From: Hymenoscyphus infarciens
Lineage: Eukaryota; Ascomycota; Leotiomycetes; Helotiales; Helotiaceae
Assembly (NCBI GenBank): GCA_001414345.1
Contig: LLCB01000074.1
Coordinates: forward strand, 1-64,000
Direction of reading: 5' to 3'
DNA length: 64,000 nucleotides
The translations under genes and the position numbers were made by a program. Below the pieces are notes generated by a model. It made no database searches. It was not told where the DNA came from and saw nothing but the letters and a program-made list of their open reading frames with translations. This document shows positions 44,220 through 56,736 of this stretch, one piece after another; the first letter of the stretch is position 1; the number at the start of each line of letters is the position of its first letter.

Positions 44220-46089
44220 TTAACTACTACCGTTTCCAGCGCCCATCGCAGGTTGTGGACCACCAGGTTTCCCCTTCTTCTCCTTCTTGGCCCACCGAAG
44301 TCCACACGCATTACAAAGTGTCTTTGGTCCACTCGGGCCCTTCCGCCATTCGGGAGAATCGAGCGTACCTTCAAGAAATGTCAGAAAAACTTTCTATATA
44401 ATAAAAAGAATAGGAGAACAAAGAACTCACCACAATCAGTACAAACATATTCATCCGGAAGTTTGATCTTCTTCCTCTTATCGTTTGCTCTGGCCTCTTT
44501 GTCGGCTGCAATGGCAATACCTGCGTCACCACGGATAAGAGCTGGACTCTGATCTCCCGTACTGATGCCCTGGCTTCTTTCACCGTCTTGATATCGCAAT
44601 CCGGTGAGCATTTCGATGGTCTCGATGTGGGTTGCTCCTTCGTAGCGAGCCATTTTGTCGCCGATAGAATCTGGTTTGCTACTTGCGTTGGCATCTTCCA
44701 AATTTTGGCGGGTCAGGGCAATGTTTAGACCAGCCGGTTTCGCTGGCGGGGGCATTGCCATTACATCTGGGTTCGAAGGGTGCATTGGCACTGATGTTGT
44801 TGGGGTTCCTGCTGCTGTGTCTGTTTCCTCGGATGCGTTGTTATCTGTTTGTCCATCTTTCCTGCTCCACGATTGCTGTGAACCATCCAATTCTTCTGCC
44901 TCTTCCCTCTTCAAATCTTCAATGCGTCTGGTTAGGCGGGCATTTTCAATCTTGTGTTCGAGAAAAGAGTCGAGGAGTGCCGCATTTTTCGTAGGGTAAG
45001 GTCTAGCCATCATAAAGAACCCCTTACAAAAGCCGGCTGCGCTGGCTGGTCCAAAAGTGGCGGCTTCCGATGTGAGATGAGGATGTCCATGGGATTCGAA
45101 GATGGTGTATGTGCCATCTTTCTTCCGGAAACGATAGAAGAACCGAAGCGGGTTTCCACTCGCAATTGACTCGTTGAATTCACGAACGAAGATGCCACTA
45201 TCATCCGGGTGGATGTAATCGACAATGAATTTCCCCACCAACTCTTCTGTGGGGTATCCTGTCAATTGAATGCCACTGGGAGATAGATATAAGATCCGAC
45301 CGTCTGGCGTCAAGATATGGAGAAAGTCTTTCAGCTCCTCGACCACTCGCTGTGACCAGTTCCGGCGCTTCGTGAATTCCGTCAGGGTGCTACCAGCGGC
45401 GAGGCTCGATTGTGCACCAAACGGAGGACCTGTTGGCAAGGGCCCGGCACCTGCCACAGCTAGCCGCTTCTCACCAGGACTTCCATCTGCCTTGTTCAGG
45501 TCGTTGTTTTCGAGATCATTTTCGTCTTGCAGGTCGTCCATGTCATCGGGTGAGATGGCGGGGTTGTGCGAGGCGAAGGGTTTTGGTGTAGCTGGGCCAT
45601 CGAGGGTGTCGACATCCAGTGTCATTCCCTCCAGAGGTAGGCCATCGAAGGTAGTATTATCCAGCAGACTCTCTTCGAGCATGCCCGTCATCGAGGTATC
45701 ATGGCCGTTGGGAGCGCCCTGAGCGGTCAGTGAATGTGTCTCTCGGTGTTGAATTGAGGGGAACTGCAGTTGGGAGGAAGCGAGTGAGGGAGGGAGGAGG
45801 AGGGGTGAAGAGGGGGAGGGGGAGGGTGAGGGTGAGGGTGAGGGTGAGGCTCGCGAGGGTGATATTGGGTGTTACTCGGTGTGGGCTGGAATCTGGAACT
45901 GGAACTGGAACTGGACATATTCATATTACATACCTGTGAGGCAGCTAGGGACAGGGACCCTGGAAGATCGTCGGTGTTGCGGAAGAAGAGGGGATGGGGA
46001 TTGTTGGAGAGGCCCATACTGCGACTGACATTGTTTCTGTCCATATCGACGTCGACGTCGATGGGAGTGCGAGGAGGCCGGGGAGACAT
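44220..46089 (-). CDS. wc-2: White Collar-2, GATA/PAS blue-light and clock transcription factor
   Basis: Three exons on the minus strand: 46089-45934, 45718-44431, 44368-44220, giving 530 residues. The PAS domain is at about residues 180-280 ([53 protein letters not shown]). A Pro/Ala-rich linker follows, and a C-terminal GATA zinc finger at about 478-502 (CTDC-X18-CNAC with [14 protein letters not shown]), split by a 62-base intron after CTDC. Basic [10 protein letters not shown] follows the finger. Family knowledge: WC-2 pairs with WC-1 through PAS to form the White Collar complex, which binds light-response and clock promoters in the nucleus. The start at 46089 ([18 protein letters not shown]) is the first ATG giving a spliceable N-terminus. 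The 215-base first intron carries CT-rich and CCCTCA-type repeats on the plus strand. It is divergent from rad50. Confidence 0.95.
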
Positions 46090-47008
46090 GGTCGTGGAGA
46101 TCGTGGGAATAGTCAAGCCAAGCAAGCTACACAGCACAACCTACTCGCTCCCATTCCAGCATCGCACGTTTGCTCGAGAGCTTGATCCCGAATCTGAGCT
46201 GTCACCTAGAGTCGCTGTACTGTCACTTAACCTCAATTCCAGCCAACCGGTGAGGGAGAGAGCGATCCGGCAATGCAGTGTTGGGAGTACAAGAGCTGCA
46301 ATTCTGCTTAGTGGTATCGCAGCTCAGCTACAGCTACAGGAGAGTTACGAGTTACGGTTACATGCATTTTTAGTGTCTTCAGGCTTGCTGCTGCTTGCTT
46401 CCCCGCTGTCGCCACAACATGACTCCCCCGGCTTCTAAGTGGCTCGTCGAGGAAGCTGTAAATAGCGACTCTGCAAACTCGAATAGAATAACTCGTCGTG
46501 AAAAATGTTAAAAATAAAAGAAAAATACATGTAAATGCGCATGGAACTAGTTCATACCAACATCGCCAGCATCGCTGGTGATGACTTCAATCCAGTCTGT
46601 ATGGAGTCATAGACGTTGCAGATAGGCCTATTTACTGCCAGGCCTGGGTGAATTGAGATTCGTCTTGTACTACTTCTCCACTTTCCTCATCACGTGTTTA
46701 CCTGTCAGAAGCGCGTCGCCCGGAAACCTTGGTGGATTTAAGCAGCCTGACCATCAACCACATCTCCCCTCCATTTCCCTCCCCACCACACCACCCTCCC
46801 GTCTTCCACCAACACCCGCTATCTACCTCTTTATACTTTCTATTACCCTCTTGTCATACACATTTACATCTGCGAAGCCCCCAGGGCATGAGACAGTGCC
46901 TCTTTAGGCAGAAGACAACATGTAAGCAAACGGGTGCCTCCCATCCACACATCGCGACCATACTAACTGCTACCCAGGTGTAAGAGAAAACGAGAGAGCT
47001 CTGCTGAG
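46090..47008. promoter_or_regulatory. Divergent promoter region between wc-2 and rad50
   Basis: About 920 bases separate the two start codons. It must carry both promoters and 5' leaders. A possible 5' leader intron for rad50 runs from the donor GTAAGC at about 46921 to the acceptor CCCAG at about 46978. CT-rich tracts lie at about 46740-46850. No binding site could be assigned with confidence. Confidence 0.6.
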
Positions 47009-50000
47009 ATGGAGTATGATGCTGACATTGAAACTGCCGCCGCAGCTCAGATAGAGAAGTTGCAGATTCTAGGGTAAGCAAGTTGGGCTTGGGTGTGCCG
47101 TCTCTGTTTTCCTACAAACGACTGACCATTTCTCTAGTGTTCGCTCCTTCAGCAACCAAACCCCCGAGATCATTCAATTCCATGCGCCCCTGACTCTGAT
47201 TGTTGGATACAACGGCTCCGGCAAGACGGTATGCTTTCCGCCCCCCACATCCTCCCCCCTCACACTGGCTTGGCCATAAGCTAACCTCTGTTAGTCGATT
47301 ATCGAATGCCTCAAATATGCCACCGCTGGCGAACTACCTCCGGGTGCAAAGACCAATGGTGCCTTTGTACATGATGCCAAGGTAGGAACGAATGAGAATG
47401 AGATGGTGCGGACTGGGCTAACATCGTGGCAGCTCTGCGGAGAGAAGGAAGTCTTGGCACAAGTCAAGCTCCAGTTCAGAGATGCCAAACAGTCGAAATT
47501 GGTCATCACAAGATCCATCCAACTCACAGTTGCGAAGAATGGCTCAAGAAAGACCAAGACTCTCGATTGCAACCTGATGATGATGAGAGGAACCGAGCGA
47601 ACCAACCTCTCAAAGCGTGTTGCAGAAATGTAGGTCCAATTATTCAATCCTTACCATTGTTCACTAACGAGAATCGCCACCATATCCCGCTACATGAAAA
47701 AAGAAATGGCTTTGTATTGATCTGGCTGACCAGAAAACCTAGGGATGAGCTCATTCCAAAATACTTGGGAGTGTCGTCGGCCGTCCTTGAAAATGTCATC
47801 TTCTGTCATCAAGATGAGTCTCTCTGGCCCATGAGCGAGCCTCTAATTCTGAAGAAACAATTCGATAAGATATTCGAGGCGCAGAAATACTCCAATGCGC
47901 TTGAAAACCTGAAGAAACTTCGAAAATCTCAAGCTGAAGACTTGAAGAAGCTCCGAGTTGATGAGGAACATCTCAAGGAAGACAAAGCCAGAGCCGACAG
48001 AAACCAGGCAAGATCTACACTGCTTGGGGACGAAATCGAGGCCCTTCGCGTTCAGATGGCTGACCTGAACGTACAAATCGAAACTGCTTCCCATGATGCG
48101 ACGATAAAGCTAGAATATGCAACGAACGCTGCGCGTCATGTGAATGAGCTCAGCAACAAAACCCAACAAGCAAACTATATCAAGGACAACGTCGATGAAT
48201 TGAAAGCCAACATGACGGAACATACCGAATCTGACGAATGGCTCGAGCAGACACTTGCAAAATACGAAGAACGAATGGCAGAGTTCGAACGGGAAGTCGC
48301 AAAGTATCGAAATCAACACAAGGAAGTCGGCGCTGCGATTGAGGAAACTGAGAAGCAATTGTCGCAGAAGCAATCTGAAAAAGGTCAATTCATAGCCGAG
48401 AAGGAAAACTATGAACGACAAGTTGAGTCACGACTTCAACTCGTCAGAACCTCAGCACGCCAGCATTCCATGCGAGGATTTGATGGAGATCTTGATGATG
48501 GGCAAGTTAGAGAGTTTGTTGCCAAGATCCAGAGAATTTCTCGTGAGAAGGACCGTGAGTTGGAGAAGATTCGAAAGCAGATGGACGAGGAGCTTCAGGC
48601 GAAACAAGACGTCCTAACCAACCTCGAAACCAAGCGAGCTTCCCGAACCGGGGAGAAGACAAGCGCTCGACAAACCATCGCCAGCAACGAGAAGAAGGTC
48701 ACATCCAATCAGCAAAGAATCAAGTCCATTGCCATGGATGAAGGAACAAACGCTGCCCTAGAGTCTTCTTACCGTGACATCAAGGAACGCCTGGAATCTC
48801 TGCGCTCTGACTATGAAGCTGCGGATTGGGACAATAGCATTAGGAAGGCGGAAAGCGAACGACGTGAACTCGGTGCAGAATCCGCGAGGTTGAGAACCGA
48901 GCTCATTTCAAGCAACAAGCTCGCAGAAGCCCAGGCCCAATTTCAACTCGTCAAGAAGGAAGCAAAGGATCGACAAGCACGTCTCGACACCATGCAATCC
49001 ACCTACCGTGACCAGTTATCTGCAGTGATTGGACACAACTGGACCCTCGATTCTTTGGAAGAAAACTTTGAGGAGGCTGCAAGCAAGCGCGCCACTGTTG
49101 TTTCTGATGCCAAGAAGAAGCAGGAGGAGCTGAGCCGGGAGTTGAATGGCCTTGAGTACAAGCTCAAGACAGCTCGCGATAACCTTAAGCGCAAGAAGGA
49201 TGATGTGCGTAGATTCTCAGATGTGGTAATGAAGTCTATCACCAGAGGCGAGGATGGTTCCCCTATTGAGAGCATTGACGAGTATCCCAGAGAGCTTGCA
49301 GACCTGGAGTCACTACGAAATGAAGCTCAAGCATCACTTGACAGTCAAGAGATATCGGCAAAGTTCTTTACCAATGGAAAGAAATGCATCGAGAACCGCA
49401 ACTCCTGCGTGTTGTGCGAACGATCATTTACCAACGGCCCGGAAAAGTCAAAGGCACTTCAGCTCATTGAAAAGCGACTCCTGGAGGTGACACAGCAGAA
49501 CTTACAGACTCAGCTCGACGAATATGAAGAAGACCTCAAGACGGCAAACGCAGCTCGCCAGCAGTACGACTCCTACAAGACACTCTCCGAAGTTGACATT
49601 CCGTCACTGCAAAAGGATGTCAAGAAGATCGAGTCGGAAAAGAAGTTGCTCGTCGAAAGTTTAGAAGAGCAAGATCTTGTGGTTGCTGATGCCGTTTCCA
49701 GTCAACACGACCTCGATAGTCTTGTCAAACCTGTCGGCACCATCACACAGTGCAAGAACGACATCGTCAAGTTTGACGCCGACATTGCCCGACTTTCATC
49801 TCAGCAAAAGATGTCAGGCAGTTCTCTCAACACTGAAGAACTTGATCAACAAAGCACGGCTTGTGAGGAGAGCATCCGAGCACTCGACTCGAAACTCAAC
49901 AAGCTACGAAGCGACGAGAAACAAGCAAGTTCCTCCATCAATCTTTTGGAGAAGGAGGAAGGCGAAGTCTCTCAGAAACTCAGTTCTGCCAAGTACCAAT

Positions 50001-51322
50001 TGGAAAAGAAGCAGTCACTGTCTGATGAAATCAAGGATCTCCGAGATAGCACTGCGAAACTTCGTGAATCAATGCAAGCAGCTGACGCCGAACTCGAGTC
50101 TCTCGCTCCCGAAGCCGCAAAGGCCAAGGCTTCGTACGAGGATGTTCAAAGTCGGGGTCGTGCCAAGGAAAAGCAGGTCCAGAACGATAAGAACGACGTT
50201 GCCAACAGTGTCCACAAATTCAAATTGATCGATGACAACATCAATCAATACCTCGAGAATGATGGACTAGGAAAGCTGGCTTCCTGCGAGCGTGCCATCA
50301 CCCGGATCGAGCAACAGAAGCAAGATTACATGGCTGAGCAACAGGAAATTACCCAAAAAGGCAATGCTATTCAGAAACAGACTGCTGACAGCGAGAGCAA
50401 CCGCAAGAGCATTACTGAAAATATTCGCTATCGAAACGGTCTGAAAGAACTTAGGCAATTTGAACGCGAAATTGCCGAGTTAAAGTCGAAGAATGTCGAG
50501 GATGATTATGAGCAACTCCAAGCCGAAGCAGATGAGGCCGCCAAGGATCATCAAGATTTGGTGGCCCGGAGAGGTCCCATGAGCGGTGAAATGAACGCCA
50601 AGGACCAGGAGCTGTTGCGATTGATCGAGGAATGGGATAAATATTACAGTAACAGTAATGAGCAATACCGAGAAGCTCATGTCAAGGCGGAACTTACAAA
50701 GGCTGCCGTCGATGACATGGCCAAGTACAGTGAGGCTTTGGAGACTGCCATCATGAAGTATCACTCTCTCAAGATGGAGGAGATCAATCAGATTGCGGGC
50801 GAGCTTTGGCAACGTACTTACCAAGGCACCGATGTCGATACCATCATGATCAAGTCGGAGAATGAGAATTTGACCTTGAAGCGAAGCTACAACTATCGTG
50901 TTGTCATGGTCAAGGGGGATGTGGAGATGGATATGCGAGGACGATGCAGTGCTGGTCAAAAGGTTTTGGCTAGTATCATCATCCGACTTGCGCTGGCTGA
51001 GTGTTTTGGTGTTAATTGTGGTGTAAGTGTCCTATCTTTTGCCGTTGTGCGACAAAACTAATTGCCTTTCCAGGTCATCGCCCTTGATGAACCCACGACC
51101 AATCTCGATACTGATAACATCAAGGCGCTCGCCACTTCACTCCATGCCATCATTCAAGCTCGTCGTCACCAGTCGAATTTCCAACTCATCATCATCACTC
51201 ACGATGAGGAATTCCTCAAGGCGATGAACTGTTCCGATTTCACCGAGAGCTTTTGGCAAGTTAGTAGGAGTCGGGAGCAGAAGAGTCAGATCAAGCAGTG
51301 TGCTTTGAGTACTATTATGTAA
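47009..51322 (+). CDS. rad50: Rad50 DNA repair ATPase
   Basis: Six exons: 47009-47073, 47138-47228, 47295-47381, 47433-47629, 47743-51022, 51074-51322, giving 1322 residues, the usual Rad50 length. Motifs: LQILGVRSFSN, Walker A GYNGSGKT (about 45-52), Q-loop region [16 protein letters not shown], long heptad-rich coiled coils, the zinc hook [10 protein letters not shown] (CXXC, about 701), a second coiled coil, the ABC signature [19 protein letters not shown] (about 1213) and Walker [13 protein letters not shown] (about 1245), the last exon following directly. Rad50 works with Mre11 and Nbs1/Xrs2 in double-strand-break sensing, end processing and telomere upkeep. Start choice: ATG 47009 gives [20 protein letters not shown]. 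Splicing the upstream leader intron would give an in-frame [15 protein letters not shown] instead. Confidence 0.95.
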
Positions 51323-51639
51323 GAGAGGCGGATTTATTATGGGAGGTCGACAAGGGTTACGGATGGCTTGGCTGCATGTATGCTATGAGTTGATGGATTT
51401 CTGTTTGGTTGATGGCTTTTTTCTTACATCATACTGGTGCTGCGCATATTGCTTTGCCTGTTTAATGAGCGTACGGAAGCATTTTTGCATGCGTTTGTTG
51501 CTTTGGTGTTTCTTTGGCCATGTGCCTAGGGCTTGGGGCGTTAGGAATTTGTGGTACTTTAGTATTTGGTAGGGAGATCTTGGGAATAAGATTCTTCTTC
51601 TACTATTCTTGTGTGTGTGTGTGAGTGATGATCTTGTAG

Positions 51640-51960
51640 ATTGATTTATGTGTGATACCCTTGTTGATGTTAAAGTGTTAAGAGAGTGAGGGTGAGTGAT
51701 GAATATGAGGGGGGGGGGGGGGGGAGTAAAAAAAAAAAAAAAGGAAAAACCCTGGGCCGAAACGGGGGTTTTTTTGTGTCGCTTAAAAAAAATTTTAAAA
51801 ATGCCGGAAAAAACTTGAAACTAGGGGGTTTTGCCCCTCTTAAACCGGGCTGAAAGGGTGGGGGCGGGGACCCAAAAAAAAGCCCCCTCCCACAAAAAAT
51901 CCGCGCAAACCCCAAAACAAAAAACACGCGCAACTCGCGTATCGGATCGTGACTTTGTCA
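51640..51960. other. Homopolymer-rich anomalous stretch
   Basis: Between rad50 and the next gene, G14 and A14 runs are followed by many runs of 4-8 identical bases (GGGGGTTTTTTT, AAAAAAAATTTTAAAAA, CCCAAAAAAAAGCCCCC). Composition is unlike either neighbour. It may be a sequencing or assembly artefact, with homopolymer lengths overcalled, more than biology. Confidence 0.55.
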
Positions 51961-52057
51961 ACAACGCAGTCTGCTTCCACCACCATTGCCCTTTCTCTCT
52001 TGCACCCTGGAAATTGCGTTGAATCAGCCCCTTTTTCCCTCTGAAAACCCACTCAAA

Positions 52058-52978
52058 ATGAAGCAATCCAACCGCGTTGAAGAGCATGCCCGTCACAGAA
52101 ATCGTCACCCTCCCATCTCAATGAGTGGAAATCGGCCGCTGCAACCACAACCACAACCGCAATCCTCGCAACCTCCACGTCTAATGGTACCACAACGGAG
52201 CATGCCAGATATGAATGCAAGACGAGGAAATCCTGTCCCGCCTGGCTACGTGCCCGTCAAATCCACTACTTTCTGCGCACATGTTCCCCTGGGAGTTACG
52301 GTAGATGGGTACAAAAATACCGGCTACCTCCCCCTCTACCTCCAAAAGCCCGCCGAGATTCCCCGTTCTCGCTCCGCTGCTGTGCTTGGGGAGAAGAAAG
52401 AAAAGAGTTGGATGAAGCGGGGCTTTGCTGCTCTCAAGTAAGAATTTCCATACTTCCAGGCGGGTTTCGAAGCCGGATACTAACCAAAAAACAGGGGCAA
52501 ATTCGGTAAAAAGAAGGAAGCGGAGAAGCAGGAGAAGCAGGTGCTTCCCAAACGAGACCGCAAACCAGTACCAATTCCCCCCACCCGCTCAAGTTTCCAC
52601 CTTGATCTCCCATGGGACTCTCTTTACCCCGCGAACAACGCGTTTCGCGAGCAACGCCGTGCGCGCCTCGCTCGCGAGGAAGAAGAAGAGGAAGAGGAAG
52701 GGATGAGAGAGGGAAGTGGGGTGGAAAGGATGGCTGGACTTCCCCCGCGCGCACTCACGCCATATCACCTCGATCAATACCGGCCTGAGAATCGCACTAG
52801 TACGCCTGGTGGGAGGCCCGCTTATCGATATGTGAGACGGGAGGAGGTTGGGGTTGTTGCGTCGCCTGCGCCGGCTACTTTTGCGGGGTCTCCGGTTGCG
52901 GGACGGGAGACGGAGGAGGTTGGTAAGGAGAGGGAGAAGGCTAGGAGGGTACTTGTTGGGGAGGAGGGGGAGTTGTAG
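52058..52978 (+). CDS. Two-exon gene of unknown function
   Basis: Exons 52058-52437 and 52495-52978 give 287 residues; the 57-base GT-AG intron keeps frame (ALK/GKFGKKKE). I do not recognise a family. Seen: a basic, Gln/Pro-rich N-terminus (LQPQPQPQSSQPP), a central hydrophobic segment FCAHVPLGVTVDGYKNTGYL that looks like the best-conserved part, a basic KSWMKRGFAALKGKFGKKK stretch, PTRSSFHLDLPWDSLYP, and an acidic/basic run of Glu (about 205-215). No signal peptide or membrane span. Steady codon use and a coherent splice support a real protein. It lies in the same direction as rad50, beyond an odd homopolymer region. Confidence 0.7.
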
Positions 52979-53136
52979 AGAGTGTTCATGTTGTTTTTGT
53001 TATTGTTTTTGTATGGGGTATCTTTCGCCTAAGGGCTTAGGTTGTTTTAGGGGGGAATTGGGAGTTGGTTGAGTAAGGGGTTTGAAATGATTTCGTTGTT
53101 TTAGATGAATGGGAAAATTGAGTTCAGAGAATGATT

Positions 53137-54120
53137 TTACTAGAGTTGATGAAATGAAGTGATAGCGTTCATGTCTTAACTTTGTTTAATGATTCTCGTT
53201 ATTCTAGCTAGTTTAGGAAATTAAGATCTACGAATAAAGTTACTAGGATTCATGAAATAAAAAGCTTACGTTTGTGTTTAAATTTTGTTTATTCTTTTCT
53301 ATTACTCTAGTTAAGTTAGATATTTAAGATAAAAGAAGTAAGTTACTAGAGTTAATAAGATATAGAAATAGTATTCTTATTTAAACTTCTTTTACTCTTT
53401 TCTTATTTCTTAGAGTATTTAGAAGAAGAGAAACGTACTAGTATAAAAGAATTAAAATTAGAAAGAAATATTATTTCTTCTTATCTAAACTTTAATTAAT
53501 ATACTATATTATTCTACTAATTTAATATAATTTAACTTAGTAGAGAAAGTTCTAGAAGTCTATATAAATCAAAGATCTGATTTTCTTATTTAAATAAAAA
53601 AAAATTATTTTTACTACTTTACTTAATTAGAAGAATTTTAATAAAAGACTAGAGTTACTAGAATATATAAATTCAAGAGATAATATTCTTTTCTAAATAT
53701 TAATTTTATTTTTATTTTATTTCTTAAGTCTTTTTAAAGAATAGAGATAATTAAAGAAGTTTACTAGAAGATAATTAAAACTAAAGGTTTTCTTTTAATA
53801 AAGAGAAAGATTTTAGTTTTATCTATTATTAAATATTTTTATTATTCTAAATAAATAGAAGAAAGAAAATTAATAATATAAGTTACTAAACTCTCTTTTT
53901 TAAGTATTAGTAATATACTTATTTTAAATAATTCAAGTATATCTAAGATAATAAAGGAATTGAAAGAACACTTTAGATAAGAAAGAATACTAAGACTTCT
54001 TTTATTTTTTCGTTAATAGAGAAAAACCTATTAATAAGAATAAAAGAAGAAGAAATTCTATAAAATATAGCGGAGTTAAAGCTAAAAAGCTTTTAGTATA
54101 AGAATCTTAGAATTGTTTCT
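53137..54120. repeat. Decaying minisatellite, about 103-base period
   Basis: Units beginning TTACTAGAGTT / TTACTAGGATT recur at about 53137, 53240, 53343, 53437, then less clearly near 53650, 53760 and 53880. Each unit contains TATT-CTAG / TTAAGAT-type phrases. AT content rises with distance from the 52 kb gene, consistent with RIP acting on a tandem repeat. No gene here. Confidence 0.65.
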
Positions 54121-54899
54121 TCTAGTTTATCTTAGCGATTTTAACGCTATAAGTAATCATATACTCGATCTTATCTATTGGTTTCATACACATTCCTCGA
54201 GTCACCATTGATAGTAATGCCTAATCCCGTTTGAATTCAGATGCCGCTTTGTTAACTACTACCTATACGATTGAAAGAACCGCCTCTTACTAAAGCACTT
54301 CGCCGTGAAGCCTCTTCAAGAGTTCTCGTAGATCATGACTTAGTCGTATGCCCGGTTGGTCTAGTTCGCTATATACCACGTGTTTCACCACCTTTTCGAG
54401 CGTTATAATTCACTAGCAACGGCTCCTCAATCCCGCTTTCAGTCGTAGTCTTAACATCATATTTCCCCGATAGCTTCGATAACGAAGACGTACTTCACTA
54501 TACGAGATCTCCGTAGAACGCTTGATCAGACGCAATCGACCGAGAGGTAGAACATACCTGTTATCATTATCCTCGTTCTTCAACGAAAGGCGAGGACACT
54601 TGCGGGCGCATAGTGTAGATATCATTATAGCATTACAGGAAAAATGTATATGCCGCACAGTTAGTGATCCAGCCTAGATAGAATTTTCATTTAGTTTATG
54701 TTTGCTACTAGACGAGTGCGAAAGAAATTCTTTAACTTCTTATATTCTAATCAGTGTTAGAAACATCAGGTGATCCTTATATAAAAGGTTCTAGTAGTAA
54801 GAAGCAAGTATGCTATCTTCAAGCGCTCTCGGAGGTACGGAGGACCTTACGGAGATTAAGAAATTGCTTCATCTTCATTCTCCAACAGATTATTGTTTT
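54121..54899. other. Transition sequence, no gene recognised
   Basis: Base composition returns to balanced between about 54120 and 54720. A minus frame at 54413-54658 is rich in Arg and Leu but has no motif. A short coding-like phrase runs into the hAT-like insertion at 54900 but could not be assigned. Confidence 0.35.
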
Positions 54900-55662
54900 C
54901 AGTGTGGTCGATAGTATTATCGTGATAAAATACTACAGTATTTTAGATTAATATATTATTATAATATCCTAGTAGTACGTATCTAAATACGCTATAATAC
55001 TATCGTAATATCGTGATATTATACGGTATATCTTTTAATGACTCGTAAGCGCTAAAACCCACTTTTTTATCAAAATGAGGCTATTTATACTTTTTCTATA
55101 TACTCTTTTATCACTTACTTATTAGACTAAAATATTTTTTTTTCATTGATTTAGTTAATCTTTATATATAATTAAAGGGTAAAACTTAGTAGAGCTTAAT
55201 ATACTAGTTTATTATATTCTAGCTAATAATCTAACGTTGTTATTGTCGAATTAGTACTTAGTGTTAATAGATTTCTAGACATGTTTTCATCTTATACGGG
55301 CCACTTCTTTAACCTTATGATATTTAGGTTAATTTAAGAGCTATTTATATGATTCTTTTTTTGAAATACTCTATTTAAATAGATCTATAATTCTAGCTAT
55401 TCAGCTGTATATTTCTTATATTATACGTTGTGCTATATAAAGCTAAAATATAAGGATAGAAAAAGAAGTGGGGTAAAAAGCTTAAATATTGTGGCTTAGC
55501 AACACCACGATATTATCATGATATTTAATAAAATACTAATAATATAAAAGATAATATTGTTAGGTATTGTGAGATTTAAATGGTATAAATAGTACGTATT
55601 AAAGTGGGTTTCTAACAATATATCGTGGTGGTATAATATTCTAAATACTATCGACCACACTG
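54900..55662 (+). mobile_element. hAT-like non-autonomous element, copy 2
   Basis: 763 bases with termini CAGTGTGGTCGATAGTATTA and ...AATACTATCGACCACACTG, flanked by the 8-base duplication ATTGTTTT (54892-54899 and 55663-55670). The interior matches copies 1 and 3 and has no coding capacity. Confidence 0.9.
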
Positions 55663-55763
55663 ATTGTTTTGCCCTACTTAGGTTCAACTATCAAGTGATA
55701 GTGTCGATACCGAGAGAGGCGGGTTCACCCAACCACTGAAATCTCAGCCATCAGCTCAGAGTG

Positions 55764-56318
55764 CTATGATCGAAATAACAGAAAGGCTTGTGTGCGGAAG
55801 GGAAAATACAAGTCAAAACTCACTGAAACAAAGGAGACAATAGCTAGAGAGCACTTTTGCATTGCCACGAACTGGTAATTATCAATTCCAAATTTTCCAT
55901 AGAGTATTAGTAGCTGAGCTAACACAACCACCACTGCGATATGCAACAAAATAATCACCCGTATGCACCTCGCTCTTTTCAGTTCATGTTTCACTACGGT
56001 GGTTGGCTGGTTAATCGCCCCTTGCCCCTCCTCATTCTTCCACCAATCAAAAAAGTGAATGAGTCTTCTGCCCAATTCCCAAGAATAGCAAGAGTTCGAG
56101 GAGTGCATTGTCAATCTGAGGACTTGAAGTAGTTTCGGAAGCAAAATAGCACGAATCGCCGATTGCAGCGGAAAAGCCTTCCTGGGGACTTTCCAACACT
56201 TAGCATAAAGCCGCAAGTATTTCACTGCTTCCCATTCAAAGTGGGCAACACTTGCCGTAAGATAGTCGTAAGAAATTTTCACTGTTATTCTTTTTGTTTT
56301 CTTGCAAAATGAACTCAT
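55764..56318 (-). other. Open frame of 184 codons, unidentified
   Basis: The minus frame contains one strongly hydrophobic segment (IRVIILLHIAVVVVLAQLLI) and otherwise no recognisable motif. It lies among pseudogenes, so it may be a remnant of a membrane protein or chance. I do not assign a function. Confidence 0.25.
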
Positions 56319-56736
56319 AGACTGTGGACATGCAGTATCTTTTTTTTCGAAACTTCTACTTTTTTTTTACTCTGCTGGCTCAGGATGCACCACTAAGGAT
56401 GCCGTACTCGCCTCGGCTATTATTATAAATGCAAAGAAAAGAGCTAGATTAAAAATTTCTCTGTACTCTGTCCCCGTGAACCAGAGAATCAAGCAGCCAG
56501 AAAATATACAAAGCCATGAATCATACTCATTCCAACTGAACCATCCACCGCTGTCATTTTACTGCATTCCTCTCCATCCTGACTACAAGACTGTCAACTC
56601 CTGATCCTTTACCCCAACTCAGATGTGCCTCTTGACTATCCCCAGTTGTTTCCATACTGAGAGTTCTTTTAATCAGAACCACGATCTCTCTAGATAGACT
56701 CCTTCCAAACAGCGCTTCAAGACCTGTATTATAGTT

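Noticed and set aside
47426..47742. A single long open frame starting at 47426 and covering most of rad50
   Set aside because: Its first 105 codons are in the wrong frame and do not resemble Rad50. Splicing 47433-47629 to 47743 gives the expected Rad50 sequence through [13 protein letters not shown].
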